Shown here one piece after another: positions 43,868 to 52,489 of a DNA stretch of 64,000 nucleotides; positions within the stretch are counted from its first letter, which is position 1; each line of letters opens with the position of its first letter. Under the pieces are notes generated by a model. That model was not told the DNA's origin. It searched no databases and saw only the letters and a list, made by a program, of their open reading frames with translations. Both the position numbers and the translations under genes were made by a program. Origin of the DNA: Solwaraspora sp. WMMA2056 (GTDB taxonomy: Bacteria; Actinomycetota; Actinomycetes; Mycobacteriales; Micromonosporaceae); assembly GCF_030345095.1 (NCBI RefSeq), contig NZ_CP128360.1:5208001-5272000 (forward strand), read 5' to 3'.

Positions 43868-44652
43868 GGAGGGCACCGGAAAAACGCGGCGGCGACCGCG
43901 CGACCGTCCCCACCGGGCCGCTGTGGGTGGTGGTGCCGGCGTACCAGGAGCAGGCCCGCATCGGCGACACCCTCGCCGCGCTCGCCGACCAGACCGACCG
44001 GGACTTCACGTTGGTCGTGGTCGACAACGGCTCCACCGACGGCACCGTCGAGGTGGTCGAGCGGTTCGCCGCCGACGCGCCGTTCCCGGTACGGCTGCTG
44101 CACGAGCCGTGCAAGGGCGTCGGTGCCGCCGTCGACACCGGGTTCCGGTACGCCATCGGGCACGGCGCACTGCTGCTGGCCCGCACCGACGCGGACTGTC
44201 TGCCGCACCCCGGTTGGGTGGCGGCGGCGCGGGCCGGGTTGACCGGCGGTGCCGGGTTGGTCTGCGGCGCGATCCGGGCCCGCCGCGACGAGCACGGCCC
44301 GGTGGGTCGGGCCGGGTTCCGGCTGCTGGTCTTCCTGGCCGCGTCGTTCGGCCGGCTGCGGCCGGCGCACCGGCGCGCCGACGGCTACCTGGCGCCGTAC
44401 CGGATGCACGCCGGAAACAACATGGCGGTCACCGCCGAGCTGTACCAGGCCTGCGGGGGGATGCCACGCCGGCCGTCGCCGACCGACCGGACCTTCCTCA
44501 ACCGGGTACGGCGGACCACGTCGGCGATCAGCCACCGGCGCGACATGGTGGTGGAGAACTCGACCCGCCGGCTGCGGGCGTACGGTGTCCGGCGCACCGC
44601 CGCGTGGTACCTGGACCGGGGTGCCGGTGAGTTGACCGAGGATCCGCGATGA
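43864..44652 (+). CDS. family 2 glycosyltransferase
   Basis: This 262-residue GT-A-fold enzyme has LWVVVPAYQEQARIGDTLAAL, VVVDNGSTDGTVEVV and the metal-binding ARTDADCLP (DxD type) near residue 105. No membrane helices are obvious. It begins GTG inside the TGA of the condensing enzyme. In this operon it probably glycosylates a hydroxylated lipid-derived product; the sugar is unknown. Its stop codon lies in the first unit of a 15-bp duplication. Confidence 0.88.
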   Translation: MRRAPEKRGGDRATVPTGPLWVVVPAYQEQARIGDTLAALADQTDRDFTLVVVDNGSTDGTVEVVERFAADAPFPVRLLHEPCKGVGAAVDTGFRYAIGHGALLLARTDADCLPHPGWVAAARAGLTGGAGLVCGAIRARRDEHGPVGRAGFRLLVFLAASFGRLRPAHRRADGYLAPYRMHAGNNMAVTAELYQACGGMPRRPSPTDRTFLNRVRRTTSAISHRRDMVVENSTRRLRAYGVRRTAAWYLDRGAGELTEDPR

Positions 44653-44670
44653 CCGGATCCGCGATGACCC
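44641..44670 (+). repeat. 15-bp tandem duplication at the glycosyltransferase stop
   Basis: Units 44641-44655 and 44656-44670 differ only in the last base. The first contains the natural TGA. The duplication lengthens the gap to the AMP ligase gene, which is the only junction in the operon without a four-base overlap. Confidence 0.75.
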
Positions 44671-44692
44671 GGCACCGGCGGGGAGGCAGCTG

Positions 44693-46219
44693 ATGTTGGA
44701 CCGACTCGCGGCCACCTTGCGGGCCGACTGGGAGCGGCCGGCGGTGCTGACCGCCGCGCCGCTGACCGGTCGACCCCGGGTGCGGGCCACCACCGGGGAG
44801 CTGGCCGACCTGACCGACCGGTACGTCGCCGCGCTGCACCGGCACGGGTTGGCCGCCGGCGACACCCTCGGTGTGGCGGTGCGGCCCGGTCCCCGGTCGT
44901 TGGCGGTGCTGCTGGCCGCGTACCACCTGGGAGTGCGGGTGGCGGTGCTGGACCCCACCGCCGGGCCGGAGGTGCTCACCGCCCGGCTGGCACTGGCCCG
45001 CCCGGCGCTGGTGCTGGCCGACGCGGCGGCCCAGGCGGTGGCCGGCTGGGCCCGGCCGCTGGCCCGGCGGGCACACCTGGCACTGCCGGAGCTGACCCGG
45101 ATCGCCCCGGTGCGCACCGTCGGCCGGCGGTTGCCCGGTGGCGCACCGGTGCTGCCGCCGGGGTCCGGGCCGGTGCCGGCGGCGTACGACGGCGACGGCG
45201 ACGCGGTGATCATTTTCACCTCCGGCACGACCAGCCGGCCGAGGGCGGTGGTGCACACCCGGGCCGGCCTGTCCGCCGGGATGCGCGCGGTGACCGACCT
45301 GGTCGCGCCGACGCCGCGGGTGCCGGTGCTCGGTGGGATGTTCTTCGTGCTGGTGCCGGCGCTGGCCGCCGGGGCGCCGGTGGCGTTGCCGGCGAGGTCG
45401 GCGGCGCTGCTGGCCCGGCAGGTGGGCCGGCTCCGCCCGCAGGCGACGTACCTGACGCCGCCGCAGCTACGGGCGCTGCTGGACCGCTCCCCCCGGCTGA
45501 CCGGTCAGGTGTTCAGCGGTTCGGCCCCGGTCAGCGCCGCGCTGCTGGACCGGGTCCGCCGGGCCGGGGCGCACCGGGCGTACGGGGTGTACGCGCTGAC
45601 CGAACTGTTCCCGGCCGCCGCCGTCGAGCAGGCGGAGAAGGCGGCGTACGAAGCCGACGGTGATCTCGTCGGTGCCCTGCTGCCGGGGGTGGCGGCCCGC
45701 GTCGACGACACCGGCCAGGTGTGGCTGACCGGGCCGGGGCAGGCGGACCGGTACCTGGGTGAGCCGCCGCTGACCGAGGTGGCCACCGGCGACGTCGGCC
45801 GACTCGAGGGGGGTCGGCTGGTGCTCGCCGGGCGGTGCAAGGACATGGTGCTGCGGGCGGCGGAGAACATCTACCCCGGGCTGTACGAGCCGGCACTGCA
45901 CGTGCCGGGGGTGGCGCTGGCGGTGCTGGTCGGGGTGCCCGGGGCCGACGGCGACGAACAGCTCGTGGCGATGGTTCAGCCGGAGCCGGGGGCCGACCCG
46001 GCGCGGCTGCGCGCGGCGCTGCGCCCGGTGCTGGCCAGGATGGGGTCGGCCCGGCCGGACCGGGTGGTGTTCGCCCGGGTGCCGCTGGCCGGCCGGTCCC
46101 GCAAGCCGGACCGTGGGGCGGCAGCGCGGGTACTGGCCGGGCGGACGACCGCAGCAGGCGGCGGGCCGGGCGGCAGCGCTGCTGGTGGCCGGCCGGGCGG
46201 CGACGGCGGTGCGTGGTGA
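44693..46219 (+). CDS. AMP-dependent acyl ligase/synthetase (OleC-like)
   Basis: This 508-residue member of the acyl-adenylate-forming family has the P-loop IIFTSGTTSRPRAVVHTR near residue 175, with Arg in place of the usual Lys, the YALTE motif near 305, and GDVGRLEGGRLVLAGRCKDM near 365. In OleC the same fold adenylates a beta-hydroxy acid and closes a beta-lactone. Between an OleA-like and an OleD-like gene, beta-lactone synthetase is the best guess, but an acyl-CoA ligase is possible. The last 35 residues are Gly/Arg-rich and variable. GGGAGG precedes the ATG. Confidence 0.85.
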   Translation: MLDRLAATLRADWERPAVLTAAPLTGRPRVRATTGELADLTDRYVAALHRHGLAAGDTLGVAVRPGPRSLAVLLAAYHLGVRVAVLDPTAGPEVLTARLALARPALVLADAAAQAVAGWARPLARRAHLALPELTRIAPVRTVGRRLPGGAPVLPPGSGPVPAAYDGDGDAVIIFTSGTTSRPRAVVHTRAGLSAGMRAVTDLVAPTPRVPVLGGMFFVLVPALAAGAPVALPARSAALLARQVGRLRPQATYLTPPQLRALLDRSPRLTGQVFSGSAPVSAALLDRVRRAGAHRAYGVYALTELFPAAAVEQAEKAAYEADGDLVGALLPGVAARVDDTGQVWLTGPGQADRYLGEPPLTEVATGDVGRLEGGRLVLAGRCKDMVLRAAENIYPGLYEPALHVPGVALAVLVGVPGADGDEQLVAMVQPEPGADPARLRAALRPVLARMGSARPDRVVFARVPLAGRSRKPDRGAAARVLAGRTTAAGGGPGGSAAGGRPGGDGGAW

Positions 46220-47364
46220 GTGAGCCACGGCCGCACCCCGGGCGGGGCCGCCGCCGGGACCGCCGGGTCTACCTGGCCAGCCACCCGGTGCTGTTCGCCC
46301 TGTTGAGCGCGGGCCGGCGGGTGCCGGTCCGGCGGATCGGCCGGACCGTGCTGGTGCACCACGCGACGCCGTTCGCCGACGCGCTGCGGCGGGTGCCGCT
46401 GGACCGGTCGGCGGAGCGGACCACCGCCGGGGCCGCCCGGCGGGCCACCGGGGGTGGTGAATTCCTGTTCGATCAGGACGGTTCCGGGCACCGGCGGACC
46501 CGCCGGGACACGGCCACGGTGTTCGGTTCCGACGGGGTCGCCCGGCTGCGGCCGGTCTGGCTCGACGTGTTGCGCCGACGGCTGGCGCCGCTGGGCGACG
46601 GGGCCGAGATCGACATCGTCGACGTGGTCGCCGAGCTGGCCGGGGCGGCCACCCTGGCGCTGCTCGACGTCGACGTCGCCGCCGGTACGGCCGCAACCCC
46701 GGGTCACGCGTTGACGGCGGCGGCCCGGGCGGCGGCGGCGACCGCCGCCCGGCACCATCTGCCGGGGCTGCGGTGGCCGGGGCGGGCGCGGCGCGACCAG
46801 CGGGCCACCGCACGGGCCGCTGCCGAACTGGCCCGGCTGCTCGGTGCGGCGCCGCAGGAGGCGGCGCGGACCAGCATGCTGGCGGTCGCCTCGATCAACA
46901 CCACGATGGCGGCGATCCCCCGGGCGGTCGCGTGGTGTGCCGACGACCGGTGGTGGGCGGCGGCGACCGACGCCGGCTCCCGCGACGCGCTGGTCGCCGA
47001 ACTGCTGCGGGTCACCGCAGCCAGCCCGGTGCTGCCCCGGGTGGCGGCCGGTGCCGCCGAACTGGCCGGCGTACCGGTCCGCGCCGGCGACCGGCTGCTG
47101 CTGGTGGCCCGCAACGCGGTCCGTGCCGGGCGGCCGGCACCGGATCCGGGTACGCCGGTGCCGGCGGCGGTCGGGCAGCTGGTGTTCGGCACCGGGCCGC
47201 ACCGCTGTCCCGGTGCCCGGCTGGCCCATGCCCAGCTGGCCGACGTGCTCGCGGTGTTGGCGCCGTACCGGCCGGTGGTGACCGGCGCCCGGGTGGACCG
47301 CCGGTCGGCGTTGCCGGGCTGGGCCCGGTTGACGGTGCGGGCGACGACCCGGTCGCGGCGGTGA
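46216..47364 (+). CDS. cytochrome P450
   Basis: This 382-residue P450 has the heme loop FGTGPHRCPGARLAHAQ near residue 325 with the Cys ligand, and a canonical K-helix ELLR near 260. The I-helix reads ASINTTMAAIP in place of AGxxT, so the acid-alcohol pair for oxygen activation is altered. It overlaps the AMP ligase by four bases and the reductase by four bases, so expression is coupled. It probably hydroxylates the lipid product before glycosylation. Confidence 0.9.
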   Translation: MSEPRPHPGRGRRRDRRVYLASHPVLFALLSAGRRVPVRRIGRTVLVHHATPFADALRRVPLDRSAERTTAGAARRATGGGEFLFDQDGSGHRRTRRDTATVFGSDGVARLRPVWLDVLRRRLAPLGDGAEIDIVDVVAELAGAATLALLDVDVAAGTAATPGHALTAAARAAAATAARHHLPGLRWPGRARRDQRATARAAAELARLLGAAPQEAARTSMLAVASINTTMAAIPRAVAWCADDRWWAAATDAGSRDALVAELLRVTAASPVLPRVAAGAAELAGVPVRAGDRLLLVARNAVRAGRPAPDPGTPVPAAVGQLVFGTGPHRCPGARLAHAQLADVLAVLAPYRPVVTGARVDRRSALPGWARLTVRATTRSRR

Positions 47365-48335
47365 GCGCCCACCTGGCCGGGGTACGGGTCGCGGTGACCG
47401 GTGCCAGCGGGTTCTGCGGGGCGGCGGTGGCGCGGGCGGCGGCCGCCGCCGGGGCGCGGGTCGTCTCGGTGGGTCGCCGGCCCGGCCCGGTGGGGCGGCA
47501 CGTGCCCTGGGACGCGGGTCGGCAGGTGCCGGATCTGCGCGGCGTCGACGTCGTGCTGCACCTGGCGGCAGCGGTCGGGGATCCGGCACCGGGGGCGCAG
47601 GCGGCGTACCACGCGGTGAACGTGGCCGGCACCGACCGGCTGCTGCGGGCAGTGGCGGGTCGACCGCTGGTCTGGGTCAGCAGCGCCAGCGTCTACCGGC
47701 CCGGTGGCGACGCGGCACCGATCCGGGAGGACCATCCGACCGACGGCCAGCGCACCGCGTACGGGCGGACGAAGGCGGCCGGTGAGCGGCTGGCGTTGGC
47801 CGCCGGCGCGGTGGTGCTGCGGCCCCGGGCGGTGTACGGGGCCGGGGATCCGCATCTGCTGCCCCGGCTGCTGGGCGCGGTCCGGGCGGGGCGGCTGCCG
47901 CTGCCGGGTCGGGACGTGCGGATGAGCATGACCGCGGTGGAGAACCTGGCCGACGCGGTGCTGGCGGCGGTGCGCTGGCCGGCCGGGGCGTACAACGTCG
48001 CGGACGCGACGCCGTACTCGCGCGACGCGGTGGTCACCGGGGTGCTGGCGGCGCTGGGTCGCCCGGCCCGGCTGGTCCGGGTACCGGTCCGGGTGGCGCT
48101 GGGCGCGGCGACGGTGGCCACCGTGGCCGGTCGGCTCGGCGTACCGGGCGCCGGCCGGGTGACCCGGTACGCCGTGGAGCAGCTCGCGTACGAGACGGTG
48201 CTGGACCTGGGGCGGGCGTACGAGCAGGGCTGGTCGCCGCGCCGGGTGTTGCCGGACTTCCTCACCGAGCTGTCCGCGAACCGGGCCGCCGGGCGGTCCA
48301 CCGACCCGGCCGCCGGGCTGCCAGAGCATCCATGA
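47361..48335 (+). CDS. NAD(P)-dependent epimerase/reductase (OleD-like extended SDR)
   Basis: This 324-residue extended SDR has VAVTGASGFCGAAV at its N-terminus, VVLHLAAAVGDPAPG, the catalytic Ser in VWVSSASVY and YGRTKAAGE as the YxxxK motif. In the ole pathway OleD reduces the 2-alkyl-3-ketoacid to the beta-hydroxy acid used by OleC. The order here is unusual because P450 and glycosyltransferase genes are interleaved. The GTG start overlaps the P450 stop by four bases. It is the last gene of the operon. Confidence 0.88.
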   Translation: MSAHLAGVRVAVTGASGFCGAAVARAAAAAGARVVSVGRRPGPVGRHVPWDAGRQVPDLRGVDVVLHLAAAVGDPAPGAQAAYHAVNVAGTDRLLRAVAGRPLVWVSSASVYRPGGDAAPIREDHPTDGQRTAYGRTKAAGERLALAAGAVVLRPRAVYGAGDPHLLPRLLGAVRAGRLPLPGRDVRMSMTAVENLADAVLAAVRWPAGAYNVADATPYSRDAVVTGVLAALGRPARLVRVPVRVALGAATVATVAGRLGVPGAGRVTRYAVEQLAYETVLDLGRAYEQGWSPRRVLPDFLTELSANRAAGRSTDPAAGLPEHP

Positions 48336-48361
48336 CAGCACATACGACAAGCGCATATAGT
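48332..48361 (+). promoter_or_regulatory. vegetative promoter of SGNH hydrolase gene
   Basis: ATGACA (48332-48337), an 18-base spacer and TATAGT (48356-48361) closely match the principal-sigma consensus. The -35 overlaps the stop codon of the preceding reductase. The gene starts 39 bases after the -10 with AGGAGGT. Confidence 0.6.
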
Positions 48362-48400
48362 GACACGGTCGTCACTGCCAGCTGACGCCCAGGAGGTACC

Positions 48401-49261
48401 GTGCACCGACGGTGGGTGGCCGGGGCCGCCGCGATCTGCGCACTGGTCGCCCTCGCCTGCGAGGCCGGAGACGGCGACGGTACGCCGGACGACCCACCAC
48501 CACCACCACCGCCCCGGGCCGACCTGCCGACGTCGATCGCGGCGCTGGGCGACTCCATCACCGCCGGGTACGGCTCCTGCATCGTGCTGACCGCCTGTCA
48601 CCGCAACTCGTGGTCCACAGGGGACGGTTTCCGAGTGGAGAGCCTGTACCGGCGGGTGCTGGACGCCGACGACCGGATCCGGGGGCAGGACCACAACTTC
48701 GCGGTGCCCGGGGCACGGGCGGCGGCGCTGGCCGATCAGGCGGCGTCGGCGGTGGAGGTGTCGGCGGCGTACGTGACGGTGCTCATCGGCGCGAACGACG
48801 CCTGCCGGTCGTCGGTGACCGACATGACGCCGGTCGACGCGTTCCGGGCCGACGTCGACCGGGGGTTGCGGGTGCTGCGCGACGGGCTGCCCGAGGCGGA
48901 GGTCCTGGTGCTGAGCATCCCGGACCTGCACCGGCTGTGGGAGCTCGGGCACGACCAGGAGCGGGCGGTCCGGGCCTGGAACCGGGGGGTGTGCCCGTCG
49001 ATGCTGGCCGACCCGACCGCCACCGACGGGGCGGCGACGCAGCGGCGGGCCGCCGTCCGCGAGCGGGTGGCGGCGTACAACGCCGAGCTGGCCCGGGCCT
49101 GTCAGGCGTACGGCGACCGCTGCCGGTTCGACGGCGGCGCCGCGTACGAGGCGCAGTTCCGGCTCGGCGATCTGAACCAGCTCGACTACTTCCACCCGGA
49201 CACGGACGGCCAGAATCTGCTGGCCGAGGTGGCGTATGCGGCGAGCGGCCTGGCCGAATGA
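48401..49261 (+). CDS. SGNH/GDSL-type esterase, probable lipoprotein
   Basis: This 286-residue protein has an N-terminal signal sequence ending LVALAC, an imperfect lipobox with Cys20, followed by a Pro-rich spacer. The hydrolase domain shows block I ALGDSITAGYGS (Ser near 52), block III LIGANDACRSS and block V DYFHPDTDGQ with the catalytic Asp/His. It probably cleaves acyl esters at the cell surface. It has its own promoter and a very good ribosome binding site, so it is likely independent of the ole-like operon. Confidence 0.88.
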   Translation: MHRRWVAGAAAICALVALACEAGDGDGTPDDPPPPPPPRADLPTSIAALGDSITAGYGSCIVLTACHRNSWSTGDGFRVESLYRRVLDADDRIRGQDHNFAVPGARAAALADQAASAVEVSAAYVTVLIGANDACRSSVTDMTPVDAFRADVDRGLRVLRDGLPEAEVLVLSIPDLHRLWELGHDQERAVRAWNRGVCPSMLADPTATDGAATQRRAAVRERVAAYNAELARACQAYGDRCRFDGGAAYEAQFRLGDLNQLDYFHPDTDGQNLLAEVAYAASGLAE

Positions 49262-49307
49262 CCAGGCCGCCCGCCTTGAGGGGGAGGAATCAGGATCGGG
49301 TACGCGC

Positions 49308-50240
49308 TCAGCGTGTCGCGAGGATGGCGGTGACCACGGCGTCGGCCGCCGTCTCGTGCTGGGCGTAGTGCTCGGGGTAGGCCGACACCTGCACGGCCTG
49401 GGCCGCCTCGGTCAGGCGCAGCTGCTCCCAGCCGGGGACCCGCTGCAGGGCCAGGTAGAACTGGGTCGCCGCGTACGTGGGGTTCATCAGGTCGGCGACC
49501 GCGCCCCAGCCGGTGCTGGTCCGCTGCTGGAACAGCCCGACCGAGTCGTGGTCCCAGCCGGTGCCCTGGTGCGGGTAGTTCTTGGACTCCGGCAGCACCT
49601 CGCTGGCCCGGTTGAGCAGGGTGGATTCCTGCATCGCGGTGGCCACCGCGATCACCATCGCCCGACGGGGCATCTGCAGGGCCAGACCGGCGTCGACGAT
49701 CATGGTGGCGTTGTCCATCTGCACCTGGGAGAGGCCGGCTACCGGGGCGATGGTGGTCGGGGTGGGCTCGGCGGTCGGCGACTCGGCCGGCGCGGGGGAC
49801 TCCGTGGTCAGGTCCGGGTCGGCCGCCGCCGGCTCGTCGGTGGCGTCCGTGGCCGGCGCGTCGGTGGCGTCGGCCGCCGACTGGGCGGCGGGGTCGGCCG
49901 CCGCGACGGCGGCCGCGGCGGGGTCGGTGCCCGGGTCCGGGCGCTTGGCACGGGTGGCGTCGTCGAGCGCCTCGGCCCGGCGCTGCAGGTCCGCCTCCGA
50001 CACCGAAGCCGTCGACGTGGCGTCGGTCGACTCGACGGCCGCGACGACGCCGAGCGCGCAGACGACGACGGCGGCGACGACGAGCCGGCCCGACGGGCGC
50101 TGTTCGCGCAGGCGCTCCCACCCGGCGACGGCGGCGGCCCGTAGCGCGCCGGTTGGCCCGACACCTGAGGCGACATCAGCCGAACGGCTATCGCGACTCA
50201 GGGTGGCGTCCTCGTTCCTTGTGGTGTGGTCATCAGGCAT
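49308..50240 (-). CDS. membrane-anchored lysozyme-like/lytic enzyme family protein
   Basis: This 310-residue protein has a cytoplasmic N-terminus, one membrane helix (about residues 53-70, LVVAAVVVCALGVVAAV), a long Ala/Asp/Pro/Thr-rich linker (about 75-170) and a C-terminal domain with AMVIAVATAMQESTLLN, WDHDSVGLFQQRTSTGWG and YAATQFYLALQRVPGW. The last region recurs in actinomycete cell wall hydrolases and resembles lysozyme-fold transglycosylases, with a candidate catalytic Glu in MQES. Activity is inferred. Confidence 0.8.
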   Translation of the reverse strand: MPDDHTTRNEDATLSRDSRSADVASGVGPTGALRAAAVAGWERLREQRPSGRLVVAAVVVCALGVVAAVESTDATSTASVSEADLQRRAEALDDATRAKRPDPGTDPAAAAVAAADPAAQSAADATDAPATDATDEPAAADPDLTTESPAPAESPTAEPTPTTIAPVAGLSQVQMDNATMIVDAGLALQMPRRAMVIAVATAMQESTLLNRASEVLPESKNYPHQGTGWDHDSVGLFQQRTSTGWGAVADLMNPTYAATQFYLALQRVPGWEQLRLTEAAQAVQVSAYPEHYAQHETAADAVVTAILATR

Positions 50241-50720
50241 TCGACGAGGCTAGGCAGGCCGCACCCCGATTACCTACAGTGATCTTGTGATCGAGGCCAC
50301 AATCCTGCACTGAGTAATCGGTCAGGACCGGGGAGTCGTCGACACGACCGGTCGATGCGGATAAATCATAAATTTCGGGAATTCAGCCAGGGTGCCCACC
50401 AGAGTGGCGAAGACCTCGCAGATATCGGAACCCCGACCCCTCCCCCGCCTCCATCAACCCTTCGTAGCCGTCGACCAACCGATCCGCCGACGCCGACGTC
50501 CGCCGGCCGGCCGGCCACCATGATCCATAACCGAAAGGAGTCAAGAATTAACTCCAAGTAGCGGCATGGCTGGCGGGTCGCGACTTCCGGTACGCCACAT
50601 CAGTGCCCGGGAAAGCGGAATGCGTCGGCGTAGGACTAGCGTTGCTGACTACAGGGATGTCGTCCGCACCGTACCGTTTCGACAGCCCGCCGTACCGTTT
50701 CCGACAGGAGGTTGCGCCCG
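50241..50720. other. 480-bp intergenic region with low-GC patches
   Basis: No convincing gene is present. It holds A+T-rich patches (50355-50385 and 50520-50560), a GGAGT/ACTCC inverted repeat around 50537-50555 and a direct repeat just before the PAC2 gene. I looked for riboswitch-like structure upstream of the lytic gene and saw none I can support. Confidence 0.35.
50668..50707 (+). repeat. direct repeat before the PAC2 gene
   Basis: Two copies of CCGTACCGTTTCGACAG, the second with one inserted C, lie at about 50669-50685 and 50690-50707. The second runs into the ribosome binding site. They may be operator sites. Confidence 0.6.
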
Positions 50721-51644
50721 GTGCTCGACCCACACGAGCTCTACAACATCGTCGACGAGTTGCCCGAGCTCGGCCAGCCGGTGCTGATCCAGGCGATGAC
50801 GGGCTTCGTCGACGCCGGGAACGCGACCCGCCTCGCCCGGGAGCACCTGCTCACCAGCCTCGAGCACGAGGTCGTGGCGACGTTCGACATCGACCAGCTG
50901 CTCGACTACCGGTCGCGGCGGCCGGTGATGCTCTTCGTCGAGGACCACTGGGAGCACTACGACGAGCCCCGGCTCGAGGTGCACCTGATGCGCGACGACG
51001 CCGGCACCCCGTTCCTGCTGCTCGGCGGGCCGGAACCGGATCTGCAGTGGGAGCGGTTCACGGCGGCGGTGATCGCCGTGGCCCGACGGCTCAACGTCGG
51101 CACCACGATCGGCCTGAACGCCATCCCGATGGCCGTGCCGCACACCCGGCCCACCGGGATCACCGCGCACGCCAGCCGGCGTGAGCTGATCAGCGGCTAC
51201 GAACCGTGGCTGCAGCGGGTCCAGGTCCCCGGCAGCGCCGGGCACCTGCTGGAGTACCGCCTCGGCCAGCAGGGGCACGACGCCGTCGGCTTCGCCGTGC
51301 ACGTGCCGCACTACGTCGCGCAGGCCGAGTACCCGGCCGCCGCCGAGATGCTGCTCAACTCGGTGTCCCGCACCACCGGTCTGCTGCTGCCGACCGAGCA
51401 GCTGCACGAGGCGGCCGAGACGGTCCGCGAGGACATCGACCGGCAGGTCGCCCAGACCGAGGAGGCCGTCTCCCTGGTCAGCGCCCTGGAGGAGCAGTAC
51501 GACACGTTCACCAGGGGACGCGGCAGCGCCAACCTGCTCGCCGAGCCGAACGGCCCGTTGCCCACCGCCGACGAGCTCGGCGCCGAGCTGGAGCGTTTCC
51601 TGGCCGAGCAGACCCGCCCCGGTGACCTGCCCGGTTCCGGCTGA
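50721..51644 (+). CDS. PAC2 family protein (proteasome assembly chaperone-like)
   Basis: This 307-residue protein has the PAC2 domain: LIQAMTGFVDAGNATRLA, RPVMLFVEDHWEHYDEPRLE, FLLLGGPEPDLQWERF and MAVPHTRPTGITAHAS. Actinobacterial PAC2 proteins are conserved but have no proven chaperone role. A C-terminal acidic helical region (about 220-300) follows. GTG at 50721 was chosen because AGGAGGT lies eight bases upstream. The exonuclease III gene follows after seven bases. Confidence 0.9.
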   Translation: MLDPHELYNIVDELPELGQPVLIQAMTGFVDAGNATRLAREHLLTSLEHEVVATFDIDQLLDYRSRRPVMLFVEDHWEHYDEPRLEVHLMRDDAGTPFLLLGGPEPDLQWERFTAAVIAVARRLNVGTTIGLNAIPMAVPHTRPTGITAHASRRELISGYEPWLQRVQVPGSAGHLLEYRLGQQGHDAVGFAVHVPHYVAQAEYPAAAEMLLNSVSRTTGLLLPTEQLHEAAETVREDIDRQVAQTEEAVSLVSALEEQYDTFTRGRGSANLLAEPNGPLPTADELGAELERFLAEQTRPGDLPGSG

Positions 51645-51651
51645 GCCCCCG

Positions 51652-52419
51652 GTGCGCATCGCCACCTGGAACGTCAACTCGGTCAAGGCGCGGCTACCCC
51701 GGCTGCTGGGCTGGCTGGCCGACAGCGCGCCGGACGTCGTCTGCCTGCAGGAGACGAAGTGTCCGGCGGCGGCGTTCCCGACCGACGCCGTCGCGGAGCT
51801 CGGCTACGCCGTCGCCGCGCACGGCGACGGCCGGTGGAACGGGGTCGCCGTCCTGTCCCGGGTCGGCCTCGATGAGGTACGCACCGGATTCGTCGGCGAA
51901 CCGGGTTTCCCGGACCCCGAGGCGAGGGCCGTCTCGGCCGACTGCGCCGGAGTCCGGGTCTGGTCGGTGTACGTCCCGAACGGGCGTACTCTCGACTCGC
52001 CGCACTACCAGTACAAACTGGCCTGGCTGGCCGGACTGCGCGACGCGCTCGCCGCCGAGGCCGGACCGCAGCTGATCGTCTGCGGCGACTTCAACGTCGC
52101 GCCGACCGACGCCGACGTGTGGGATCCGGCCGTCTTCGCCGGCTCCACCCACGTCACCCCGGCCGAGCGGGCCGCGCTGGCGGACCTGCTCGCCCTCGGG
52201 CTGGTCGACGTCGTGCCACAGCCGATGAAGGGCCCACACCCGTACACCTACTGGGACTACCGGGCCGGGATGTTCCCGAAGAACATGGGCATGCGGATCG
52301 ACCTGGTCTACGCCAGCTCCGCCGTCAACCGGCGGGTCCGGTCGGCGTACGTCGACCGCGACGCCCGCAAGGGACCGGGGCCGTCCGACCACGCCCCGAT
52401 CGTCGTCGACCTGGACTGA
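51652..52419 (+). CDS. xth: exodeoxyribonuclease III
   Basis: This 255-residue AP endonuclease / 3'-5' exonuclease acts in base excision repair. All family motifs are present: IATWNVNSVKAR, CLQETKC (metal-binding Glu), WSVYVPNGR, CGDFNVAPTD, RIDLVYAS and the final SDHAPIVVDL with the catalytic His. The GTG at 51652 starts exactly at the fold. It is probably co-transcribed with the PAC2 gene and ends at a strong hairpin. Confidence 0.95.
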   Translation: MRIATWNVNSVKARLPRLLGWLADSAPDVVCLQETKCPAAAFPTDAVAELGYAVAAHGDGRWNGVAVLSRVGLDEVRTGFVGEPGFPDPEARAVSADCAGVRVWSVYVPNGRTLDSPHYQYKLAWLAGLRDALAAEAGPQLIVCGDFNVAPTDADVWDPAVFAGSTHVTPAERAALADLLALGLVDVVPQPMKGPHPYTYWDYRAGMFPKNMGMRIDLVYASSAVNRRVRSAYVDRDARKGPGPSDHAPIVVDLD

Positions 52420-52436
52420 ACACTGCCCCGGTCGGC

Positions 52437-52476
52437 GACCGTGGTGGCGCCGGCCTGCGCCGGTGCCACCACGGTC
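52437..52476. terminator. 18-bp hairpin between exonuclease III and gnd
   Basis: Arms 52437-52454 and 52459-52476 pair with one G-U wobble around a 4-base loop. It lies between convergent stop codons and can serve both genes. Confidence 0.7.
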
Positions 52477-52489
52477 GACCGTCCGGCGG

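Noticed and set aside
49308-50400. Possible cyclic-di-AMP riboswitch upstream of the lytic-enzyme-like gene
   Set aside because: Such riboswitches often precede actinobacterial cell wall hydrolase genes, but I could not find the conserved core or a suitable fold in 50241-50400.
50355-50561. 68-codon plus-strand frame in the gap before the PAC2 gene
   Set aside because: No ribosome binding site, Pro/Thr/Arg-rich low-complexity product and atypical wobble composition.
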